NCBI GenBank assembly: GCA_003123965.1
Contig: NNSL01000240.1
Span: 1-9,810, forward strand
Reading direction: 5' to 3'
From: Balneolaceae bacterium SMO_bin1
GTDB lineage: Bacteria > Bacteroidota > Rhodothermia > Balneolales > Balneolaceae
DNA: 9,810 bases
The position numbers were made by a program, and so were the translations under genes. Below are positions 1-6,115 of the stretch, one piece after another (positions within the stretch are counted from its first letter, which is position 1; the number at the start of each line of letters is the position of its first letter). The notes under the pieces were generated by a model that saw nothing but the letters and a program-made list of their open reading frames with translations, ran no database searches and was not told where the DNA came from.

Positions 1-1
1 G

Positions 2-166
2 AAAAAGAAACGAAAAAAATACGCTACAATCTTTAAACGCATTCAAGATATTTTGGCTCCCCCCAACACCGGTGAACGCGCCGACTCTCAAATCACTATT
101 GATGAAACGGATATAAGCAATTTAGAACTGAAGTCCTGTGTGCAGCCGCGGCAGCATACGAATTAA
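2..166 (+). CDS. C-terminal fragment of an unidentified protein (5' end outside window)
   Basis: An open frame enters from the left edge and runs 54 codons to a TAA at 164-166. The visible tail begins with a very basic run (KKKRKK), then an amphipathic stretch (FKRIQDIL), then a polar, acidic region ending in QPRQHTN. This looks like a charged, partly disordered C-terminus rather than a catalytic domain, and I do not recognise a family. The other plus frame starting at base 1 stops at base 36, so this is the better of the two I checked. It converges with the small minus-strand gene ending at 235; no convincing terminator lies between them. Whether it is coding cannot be settled without the upstream sequence. 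Confidence 0.5.
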   Translation, partial: KKKRKKYATIFKRIQDILAPPNTGERADSQITIDETDISNLELKSCVQPRQHTN

Positions 167-234
167 AAACTAATTTATGTCGGTAAAAACGACCCGGTTA
201 TCACGCCGAGACGCCTGCGCGTGTTCAACCTGCG

Positions 235-567
235 TTAAAGCTTGGTTACTTTCAGGGCATCAATCGCGGTTTGCAGCGTGCACATGTTATCGCGGTAGCA
301 ATTAACCCAGTAGGTAACCCGTTCGCGGCGTTTCAGTACATACGGATCGCAGGTTGAATAGCGTCCCTCCAACTCTCGTACCATGGCCGAAACATCATCT
401 TTAATTTCAATCTTAAGCGCATCCGGCAGATTGCCCCAGCCCATCATTGAAAAAACATCCTGCAGCTTTTGATGCTCTTGCTCGGCATCCTGCAGCACTT
501 TGGCCAGCATCGGTTCGAGGTTAAGATTTTGCGTTGTGTTTTGAGCAGAAATCGCAGCGTTATTCAT
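235..567 (-). CDS. hypothetical protein, 110 aa, mostly helical
   Basis: No family is recognised. The protein starts at the ATG at 567-565 with a polar, Asn/Gln-rich N-terminus (about residues 1-17) that lacks a hydrophobic segment, so it is probably cytosolic. Residues 18-70 look like two amphipathic helices rich in Glu, Gln and Lys, separated by a Gly/Trp turn (GWGN, 43-46). Residues 71-110 form a more basic, aromatic part containing three cysteines (Cys73, Cys90, Cys96) and a KRRER cluster at 79-83. No Shine-Dalgarno sequence is evident upstream, which is normal for this window. It has no same-strand neighbour close by and is flanked by convergent and divergent plus-strand genes. Its composition resembles real coding sequence, but its function is unknown. 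Confidence 0.55.
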   Translation of the reverse strand: MNNAAISAQNTTQNLNLEPMLAKVLQDAEQEHQKLQDVFSMMGWGNLPDALKIEIKDDVSAMVRELEGRYSTCDPYVLKRRERVTYWVNCYRDNMCTLQTAIDALKVTKL

Positions 568-731
568 GAGTATAAGTGGTTTTTTTAATGTTCAATTCTA
601 AGATAACACCACTCGATGACAGCCTCATGTCACCCCACTTTATATAATATTCTGAACAATTACTGAGAACCCAGTTCGGCGAAGAAATCAACCGAATTTG
701 ATACCAATTCTAAATGTTATAGCGACAAAAG

Positions 732-743
732 AAAGGAGTGAAT
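732..743 (+). promoter_or_regulatory. strong Shine-Dalgarno site of the interrupted small gene
   Basis: AAAGGAG at 732-738 sits 5 nt before the ATG at 744. It is the closest match to the anti-Shine-Dalgarno sequence seen before any gene in this window; most others have none. It supports 744 as the authentic start of the interrupted reading frame. The 176-bp region 568-743 that contains it is AT-rich with a TATAAT-like string at 643-648, but no convincing promoter can be assigned. Confidence 0.6.
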
Positions 744-1034
744 ATGTTTTATTTCTACTACAAGGAACCATCACATTTCACTAAACAAATTGCAGCATAA
801 CTTGATGAAATAGTAGTAGCCCATAAAATTTGCAGGGTCAATAACAGCACTGACTTACCCAATTCAATTAAAGTATCCGATTTGCCGGTGTTGCGTGATG
901 ATCAAGAGAGTTGGAAATCCAAAAAAGCAATTACCACTTTTCTTGATGATCTCCATACAGATTTGACGATCAGTCGCGGCATGCAGTCCGATGCCTGCCA
1001 TATTGATCCCGACAATCCCAGTGAATGCCTGTAA
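744..1034 (+). pseudogene. small thioredoxin/glutaredoxin-like protein gene interrupted by an in-frame TAA
   Basis: From the ATG at 744 one frame runs 96 codons to a TAA at 1032-1034, broken only by a TAA at 798-800 (codon 19). Codons 20-96 are otherwise open and read as a normal protein, so the interruption looks recent or is a sequence error; a single G-to-T change from GAA would create it. The order of predicted elements (strand FYFYY, helix, strand, loop with DLPVL at 46-50, strand, helix ITTFLDDL) resembles a small thioredoxin fold with the Pro of the cis-Pro loop at 48. The N-terminal CxxC of active thioredoxins is absent. The tail carries Cys85-His86 and Cys95. The fold assignment is my inference from pattern, not a confirmed family. 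The gene ends 2 bp from the convergent folD stop codon. Confidence 0.6.
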
Positions 1035-1036
1035 TC

Positions 1037-1927
1037 TTACCCGGGGTAAATCGACTTTTTAGCCGCGAGAAGAGTATTTTTCATAAGCATCGCCACTGTC
1101 ATAGGGCCAACGCCGCCGGGCACCGGGGTAATCCAGCTGGCCTTTTCTTTAACGCTTTCAAAATGGCAATCGCCCACCAGTGAATAGCCTTTGTCCCTGG
1201 TTTCATCCGCTACACGGTTGATACCAACATCAATCACCACAACACCCTCTTTTACCATTTCCCCTTTTATGAGATTAGGCTGGCCGGCCGCAACTACGAG
1301 AATATCAGCAGAAATGGTATGCTGCGTTAAATCTTTGGTGAACTTGTGACAAATAGTGGTGGTGGCTTTGCCAAATGATTCTTCTTTGGACAGAAGCGTA
1401 GAAATAGGCCGCCCCACAATATTGCTTGCGCCCACTACCACGGCATGCTTGCCTTTTGTAGGAATACTGTAGTGCTTGAAAAGCTCCATAATGCCCGCCG
1501 GAGTGCACGACCGGTAGCTGGGCTGGCCCACCGTCATACGGCCTACGTTCATCGGGTGAAAGCCGTCAATATCTTTACGGTGATCGATGGATTCGATAAC
1601 ATCATGCGAAGAAAGGTGATTGGGCAGCGGTAGCTGTACTAAAATACCGTCAACCGAATCATCAGTATTATACTCTTGAATGGTTTTTTTAAGCTCTTTT
1701 GCCGAAATAGTATCGGGCAAGCGATGAGTATCCGTTTTTATTCCAACCTCCTTGCATGCCCGCGTTTTGGCTCCAACGTATACATCCGAAGCCGGATCAT
1801 TCCCAATCAAAACCACCTGCAAAAATGGCGGGCGATTCCCGTCTGCAACCCAATCATTTACGTCTTTTCGAACTTCATCGCGTGTTAATGATGCTACTTT
1901 TTTGCCGTCAATAATTTTGGCTGCCAT
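1037..1927 (-). CDS. folD: bifunctional methylenetetrahydrofolate dehydrogenase / methenyltetrahydrofolate cyclohydrolase
   Basis: FolD interconverts 5,10-methylene-, 5,10-methenyl- and 10-formyl-tetrahydrofolate in the cytosol with NADP(H), supplying formyl groups for purines and initiator tRNA. The 296-aa length fits the family. Visible family marks are Tyr50 and the catalytic Lys54 in YVGAK, Gln98 within DGILVQLPLP, Asp121 in KDIDGFHP, the CTPAGIMEL segment (141-149), the Rossmann motif VVVGASNIVGRP (163-174), and the C-terminal signature TPVPGGVGPMTVAML (267-281). One small departure is GDC at 252-254 where many members have GDV. The start at 1927-1925 gives the usual N-terminus and has no Shine-Dalgarno sequence. 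It lies 52 bp after the regulator gene and is probably the last gene of the ptsN-dacB-regulator operon. Confidence 0.97.
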   Translation of the reverse strand: MAAKIIDGKKVASLTRDEVRKDVNDWVADGNRPPFLQVVLIGNDPASDVYVGAKTRACKEVGIKTDTHRLPDTISAKELKKTIQEYNTDDSVDGILVQLPLPNHLSSHDVIESIDHRKDIDGFHPMNVGRMTVGQPSYRSCTPAGIMELFKHYSIPTKGKHAVVVGASNIVGRPISTLLSKEESFGKATTTICHKFTKDLTQHTISADILVVAAGQPNLIKGEMVKEGVVVIDVGINRVADETRDKGYSLVGDCHFESVKEKASWITPVPGGVGPMTVAMLMKNTLLAAKKSIYPG

Positions 1928-1979
1928 GGTTTATAATTTTGAGTCTTAAGTAGTGAGAAATCCGTTTAAATATCTTGCC

Positions 1980-3353
1980 TTAACGTTCGATATCGTATTT
2001 CTTCATCTTGTTATACATATGGCTGCGCTGAATATCGATATCATTTGCCGTTTGAGAAATATTCCAGCCGTTTTCCTCCAGTTTCTGAATCAAAAATTCG
2101 CGCTCGGCACATTCCTTAAAATGCTGGAATGATTTGGCTTCGTGAATAATCGATTTTATCCCCCCTGCGCTTTCCAGCGACGAAGACGTGAGTTGTGCAA
2201 CATCTTCTTGTCGAATCTTGGAGTTTTCGGCCAGCAGCCCCAGCCGCTCTACCGCATTTTGCAGCTCGCGCACATTGCCCGACCACTGCTGCTGCTTGAA
2301 AGCCTCCAACGCTTCATCCGTAAAGTGAACGTTTGAAAATACAATATCTTTATCAGCAAGTTGATTCAGGTAGTTTTCAGCCAAAAGCGGGATATCCTCT
2401 TTGCGCTGGCGGAGCGGCGGAATATGTATGGGAATAACATTAACGCGGTGATATAAATCTTCACGGAAACCACCTTCCTCAATTTCTTTCTTCAGATTTT
2501 TATTGGTCGCAGCAATTACGCGCACGTCCACAGTAATTTTCTCGGATCCTCCAACACGAACAATTGCATTTTCCTGAAGCGCGCGCAGCACTTTTGCCTG
2601 GGCATCGGCGCTCATGTCACCAATTTCATCAAGAAATAGTGTTCCTCCGTCGGCCTGTTCAAATTTGCCGATACGCTGCCGGGTGGCGCCGGTAAATGAA
2701 CCTTTTTCGTGACCAAAGAGCTCGCTTTCTAGCAATTCCGATGGAATAGCAGCACAGTTTACATCAACAAATGCACCTGAATAGCGCTTGCTCTTTTCGT
2801 GAATCCAGCGTGCAACAAGCTCTTTTCCCGTCCCATTTTCACCGGTAATAAGCACACGTGAATTGGTGGGCGCAACCTTTTCAATGTTCTGTTTAATTTT
2901 TTTGATAGCGCTGCTGGTGCCAATAATTTCCGGCACTTGGGGAAGTTTTGAACGCATGTTTTTGTTTTCCTCGAGCAGCTGGTGCCGGTCAAGCGCATTT
3001 CTGATGCTCACCAACAGCCGATTCAAGTCGGGCGGTTTAGCGATAAAATCAAAAGCCCCCATTTTAGTAGCTTCTACTGCAATTTCGATATTCCCGTGGC
3101 CGGAAATCATAATAACGGGAAAGCCATGGCGGGTATCTTGCAGCTTCTTCAGCATTTCCATGCCGTCTGTTCCCTTCATTTTTATGTCGAGCAACATTAA
3201 ATCAACCCGTTCTTGCTCAATAACATCAAAAGCCTGGGAGGCGGTTTCCGCCTCCAGAACCTTATAGTCTTCGAACTCCAGGATATCGCGGAGCGAATTT
3301 CGGATGCTTTTCTCATCATCCGTGACTAATATCGTAGGCTTATAGTCAGGCAT
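1980..3353 (-). CDS. sigma-54-dependent response regulator, NtrC/NtrX family
   Basis: This 457-aa protein has the complete architecture of a phosphorylation-controlled sigma-54 activator. The receiver domain (about 5-120) has acidic residues Asp12-Asp13, phospho-acceptor Asp56, Ser84 and Lys106. The AAA+ domain (about 142-370) has Walker A GENGTGKE (171-178), the sigma-54-contacting loop as GSFTGA (218-223, a common variant of GAFTGA), Walker B LFLDEIGD (239-246), FRED and nearby arginines (Arg297, Arg303), and sensor-2 WSGNVREL (357-364). A Fis-type helix-turn-helix lies at about 431-453, with RSHMYNKMKK resembling NtrX proteins. No histidine kinase gene lies beside it, so its partner is unknown. 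It starts 5 bp after dacB and is presumably co-transcribed with dacB and ptsN. Targets cannot be read from this window; I saw no clear GG-N10-GC promoter in the upstream regions I checked. Confidence 0.94.
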   Translation of the reverse strand: MPDYKPTILVTDDEKSIRNSLRDILEFEDYKVLEAETASQAFDVIEQERVDLMLLDIKMKGTDGMEMLKKLQDTRHGFPVIMISGHGNIEIAVEATKMGAFDFIAKPPDLNRLLVSIRNALDRHQLLEENKNMRSKLPQVPEIIGTSSAIKKIKQNIEKVAPTNSRVLITGENGTGKELVARWIHEKSKRYSGAFVDVNCAAIPSELLESELFGHEKGSFTGATRQRIGKFEQADGGTLFLDEIGDMSADAQAKVLRALQENAIVRVGGSEKITVDVRVIAATNKNLKKEIEEGGFREDLYHRVNVIPIHIPPLRQRKEDIPLLAENYLNQLADKDIVFSNVHFTDEALEAFKQQQWSGNVRELQNAVERLGLLAENSKIRQEDVAQLTSSSLESAGGIKSIIHEAKSFQHFKECAEREFLIQKLEENGWNISQTANDIDIQRSHMYNKMKKYDIER

Positions 3354-3358
3354 GCGTG

Positions 3359-4822
3359 TTAATAGCGTTCGTAAATTTTTGCCAAAATTGATTCCTGTAT
3401 AGAATCAACGTACGAGGTACTGGCGGCATAATGATTTGTTGCTATGCTGAAGATAAGCGTTTTGTTGCTTTTTGTTTTGAGATATCCGCTTAGTGCCCGC
3501 ACCCCTGAAACGTATCCTGTTTTGCCCATCAAATTTCCTTGCAGCGGCGTGTTTCGGAAGCGCTTCTCAAGTGACCCGTCGTTTCCAGCCACAGCAAGGC
3601 TGTTCTTGAAGGCATCAAAATGTTCATGGTCACGCATATAAACCAGCAGCTGGCTTAAATCGTGGGTTGAAATTAAATTGGTGGCCGACATCCCGGATCC
3701 ATCACTTAAAGAAACATCCGCAATATTAATGCCTATGGACGAAGAAAAGCTTTTCATGAGGCTTATGCCCAGCTCAGTAGTGCCCTGTGTGTTAAAATGC
3801 TCGGCAGCAGCCGTTTTTAAGAGCATTTCGGCGTAGAAATTGTTGCTGTCTTTATTAAGCTGTTCCAGCAGCGTACGCAATGGTTTCGATTCGTGGTATC
3901 CCAACTGCTTATAGGAACCTGCCGACCAGTTGTGCGAATTACTGTCTACAAGCAAATGCCCGCTAACTTTGATACCGCCGTCTTCAAGATATTTTTTGAA
4001 GGTATCGAGAAAATAAAGCGGCGGATTTGTTATCGATAGCTCCTCTTTCTCAACGTAGCCCTTTGGCAATGTACTTCCCAAAATAATGGTATTCGTGCCC
4101 AATAGTCGTTGGTAGTACTCATCATATGAAGCGTTTGGAGGAGTAATCGACTGATTGTTCACAAATTTAACGTAGTCCGTATCAAACGGAAACCACTCAA
4201 TAGTGGGCGTATCTCCAATTTCGCCGTTGGCGTATACCGTTAAATCAACCGTGTTATTATTGAATGAAAGTGCATTGATAGGAACCGCATAATAGAATGA
4301 TAAATCGTCCCAGCTCCACCCATCCGGGTAGGGCTTTTGGTCGAAATAGGAGTCGTTGCCAATTAAATTACCATTGATCCTGCTGATGCCTTTCATATTC
4401 AGCATCTGGTAAAATTTTTCAAGTACGTGCAGGCGATCTTCACCATAAAACGTACCGCTGATGGACGGATCCCCCGCCCCGCGTATAATAATATTTCCAT
4501 TCCATACGCTGTCTCGCTGTTGGCCCATGCCGTACATGCGGGTTTTATAGGTATAATCTGCACCAAGTTTGTCGAGCACGGTGGCGGCCGTAAGCAGCTT
4601 AAGATTTGATGCCGGACGGATGAGCTTTTCGGCGTTGTATGACTCTAATATTTTACCGGCGGAATCGCGTACGGTAAGCGTCCAAAAAGCATCATTTGCA
4701 TTGTTGTTTTCAATTAGCTGCTCAATTTCTTGTGAAATGGGCTGCGAATCGGCGGGAAAGGCCAAAAACAGACATAACAGACACGAAGTGATGAAAGAAG
4801 AGATACAAAATCTAAGGTTCAT
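3359..4822 (-). CDS. dacB: D-alanyl-D-alanine carboxypeptidase/endopeptidase, PBP4 (peptidase S13) type
   Basis: This low-molecular-weight class C penicillin-binding protein trims terminal D-Ala from peptidoglycan peptides and can cut D-Ala-meso-DAP cross-links in the periplasm. It is 487 aa with an N-terminal signal peptide (hydrophobic core about 10-22, likely cleaved near residues 24-27). All three active-site motifs are visible: SxxK as SNLK with Ser72 and Lys75, SxN as SNN (326-328), and KTG (434-436). DGSG at 374-377 and GNLMGKTGYVSGVRALSG (429-446) are also typical of the family. The long stretch between SxxK and SxN fits the inserted domains that distinguish PBP4 from DacA-type enzymes. 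It lies between the ptsN-like gene (23-bp gap) and the sigma-54 regulator (5-bp gap), so it is likely made from the same transcript. dapF at 7320 supplies the meso-DAP for such cross-links, though from a separate operon. Confidence 0.93.
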   Translation of the reverse strand: MNLRFCISSFITSCLLCLFLAFPADSQPISQEIEQLIENNNANDAFWTLTVRDSAGKILESYNAEKLIRPASNLKLLTAATVLDKLGADYTYKTRMYGMGQQRDSVWNGNIIIRGAGDPSISGTFYGEDRLHVLEKFYQMLNMKGISRINGNLIGNDSYFDQKPYPDGWSWDDLSFYYAVPINALSFNNNTVDLTVYANGEIGDTPTIEWFPFDTDYVKFVNNQSITPPNASYDEYYQRLLGTNTIILGSTLPKGYVEKEELSITNPPLYFLDTFKKYLEDGGIKVSGHLLVDSNSHNWSAGSYKQLGYHESKPLRTLLEQLNKDSNNFYAEMLLKTAAAEHFNTQGTTELGISLMKSFSSSIGINIADVSLSDGSGMSATNLISTHDLSQLLVYMRDHEHFDAFKNSLAVAGNDGSLEKRFRNTPLQGNLMGKTGYVSGVRALSGYLKTKSNKTLIFSIATNHYAASTSYVDSIQESILAKIYERY

Positions 4823-4845
4823 AGCACTCTGTTGATGATAAATTA

Positions 4846-5313
4846 TTAGCTAAAATGCGCTTCTTCCTGCTCAAAAACTTCCAGAATTTCTTTGGCGGTT
4901 TCACACTCTTTTAACCGCTCTCTGAATTGATTATTGTTCATCAGGCGCGAAATACGGCTCAATAATTTAATATGCTGGCTGCTGTTCGAGCTTGGTCCTG
5001 CCAGTAAAAACACCATTGATACCGGTTCGCCGTCAACTGCACCGTAATCAATGGGAGTTTCAAGCAGGGCAAATGCTACATAATTTTCACTGATTTCTGC
5101 CGCCTTGCCATGCGGAATAGCGAGCCCTTTGCCAACCCCCGTAGACATTATTTCTTCCCTCTCAAGTACCGCTTTGCGAATAGCATTCAGCTCTTCTACA
5201 CCAACCTGCTGTTCGAACGATGAAATAAGCGTCTCAAGAATTTCATTTTTACTGTTGGCCTCTAAATGGGCAAAAATGTGCTTTTCATCTAATAAGCTGA
5301 TAATAGAAGTCAT
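4846..5313 (-). CDS. ptsN: PTS IIA component, nitrogen-PTS (PtsN/fructose-IIA) family
   Basis: This 155-aa soluble protein is a stand-alone EIIA domain of the fructose/nitrogen type, which accepts phosphate from HPr or NPr on a histidine. The active-site histidine is His68 in GLAIPHGKA (63-71), preceded by the usual REEIMSTGVGKG segment (52-63). A second conserved histidine, His114, lies in SSQHIKLLSRISRL. The core VSMVFLLAGP (98-107) is also characteristic. No EIIB or EIIC domain and no ptsI or ptsH gene is in the window, which favours a regulatory role over sugar uptake; that part is inference. It is the first gene of the minus-strand operon, with the promoter about 30-60 bp upstream. It is divergent from ccmB across 131 bp. 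The symbol is used in the family sense; a fructose-type IIA cannot be fully excluded. Confidence 0.88.
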   Translation of the reverse strand: MTSIISLLDEKHIFAHLEANSKNEILETLISSFEQQVGVEELNAIRKAVLEREEIMSTGVGKGLAIPHGKAAEISENYVAFALLETPIDYGAVDGEPVSMVFLLAGPSSNSSQHIKLLSRISRLMNNNQFRERLKECETAKEILEVFEQEEAHFS

Positions 5314-5346
5314 TACTGCGGATGATTTCTTGTTCTAATTTCATGA

Positions 5347-5378
5347 CAAATATACTCATCGTTACCCATTTCATACAA
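5347..5378 (-). promoter_or_regulatory. Bacteroidota-type promoter for the ptsN-dacB-regulator-folD operon
   Basis: On the minus strand a perfect TAnnTTTG element (TATATTTG, 5354-5347) is preceded by TTG (5378-5376) with a 21-nt spacer. This fits the known Bacteroidota consensus TTG-N17-23-TAnnTTTG. Transcription would begin near 5340 and give a leader of about 30 nt before the ATG at 5313. It lies in the 131-bp region shared with the divergent ccmB gene; no equally good plus-strand promoter was found there. Confidence 0.6.
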
Positions 5379-5444
5379 TTTAATTTAGCCGTCTAAAACA
5401 TTCCTCTGCTATATCTTCCGCTCCAAATTTTGTAAACTTCGGCC

Positions 5445-6113
5445 ATGGAAAAAATGAATCAAATATGGGCCGTCTTTCAGAAAGATATACATGCCGAGCT
5501 ACGCTCGCGTTACGCCATCCACTCGGTACTTGCTTTTGTAGGCTCCGCCCTGCTTCTTATTCTTTTTGCCCTAAATGCCGACCAGCTTGCTCCCACGCCA
5601 CAAAGTGGCATCTTATGGATCATCATTCTTTTTGCGGCTTTATCTAGCCTGGCGCGTTCATTCGTGGCTGAAACCGAACGACACACCTTCAATTTGCTTC
5701 GCCTGCACGGGTCGGCAACAGGTATTTACGGCGGCAAGCTCTTATTCAATTTTGCTTTTACGCTCGCGGTAAATCTAGCCACATTTATACTCTATATTTT
5801 CTTTCTTGGTTTGCCCGTAGCAAGCGGGTGGGCATTAATTTCGGTATTGCTCTTGGGTTCGGGCGGGCTTTCGGGTATTGCAACTATGCTCGCGGCTATT
5901 GTTTCACAAGCGGATCGTAAAGGCGCCATTTTTTCGGTGCTTAGTATTCCGCTTTTATTCCCGTTAATTCTTATTTTGGTTGATGCTACAAAAACAGCCC
6001 TTTTAGAAGGTATGACCGCAGAATTTCTGAATAATTTCTGGGCGCTGATTGGTTTTTGTGGCGTCACTATTTCCGCCGGCTTCTTACTTTTTGATTACAT
6101 CTGGGACGATTAA
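5445..6113 (+). CDS. ccmB: haem exporter protein CcmB (cytochrome c maturation ABC permease)
   Basis: CcmB is an inner-membrane permease that works with CcmA, CcmC and CcmD to load haem onto the chaperone CcmE for cytochrome c maturation. The 222-aa length is right for the family. The N-terminal cytoplasmic segment (WAVFQKDIHAELRSRY, 8-23) is typical. Six hydrophobic segments follow at about 27-44, 56-71, 100-123, 128-153, 160-179 and 196-217. RSFVAETE (71-78) matches the conserved first cytoplasmic loop. The ATG at 5445 is used; a second in-frame ATG at 5454 would shorten it by three residues. No ccmA, ccmC or ccmE is present on either side, so the gene stands apart from its usual partners here. 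It is 2 bp upstream of holB and probably co-transcribed with it. Confidence 0.88.
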   Translation: MEKMNQIWAVFQKDIHAELRSRYAIHSVLAFVGSALLLILFALNADQLAPTPQSGILWIIILFAALSSLARSFVAETERHTFNLLRLHGSATGIYGGKLLFNFAFTLAVNLATFILYIFFLGLPVASGWALISVLLLGSGGLSGIATMLAAIVSQADRKGAIFSVLSIPLLFPLILILVDATKTALLEGMTAEFLNNFWALIGFCGVTISAGFLLFDYIWDD

Positions 6114-6115
6114 AC

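Noticed and set aside
200..223. Possible terminator hairpin for the 110-aa minus-strand gene (CACGC/GCGTG stem)
   Set aside because: The stem is only 5 bp with a 12-nt loop, and the nearest T run on the minus strand is over 10 nt further on.
224..358. Inverted repeat TTCAACCTGCG (224-234) and CGCAGGTTGAA (348-358)
   Set aside because: Eleven bases at this spacing are expected by chance about once in a few windows of this size, and one copy lies inside a coding region.
643..648. TATAAT string upstream of the interrupted small gene
   Set aside because: No matching -35 or Bacteroidota TAnnTTTG/TTG pair accompanies it, and the region is generally AT-rich.
2863..3267. 134-codon plus-strand open frame opposite the response regulator
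   Set aside because: It is the antisense shadow of a complete regulator gene whose motifs are all in the minus frame, and it matches no family I know.
5286..5344. Short minus-strand reading frame starting at the ATG at 5344-5342, overlapping the ptsN start
   Set aside because: It is about 19 codons, lies at the predicted transcription start with no ribosome binding site, and shows no leader-peptide or attenuator pattern.
5355..5444. Sigma-54 (GG-N10-GC) promoter for self-regulation of the regulator operon
   Set aside because: The only GG and GC pairs near TTTGGAGCGG on the minus strand have spacings of 13 or 8 rather than 10.
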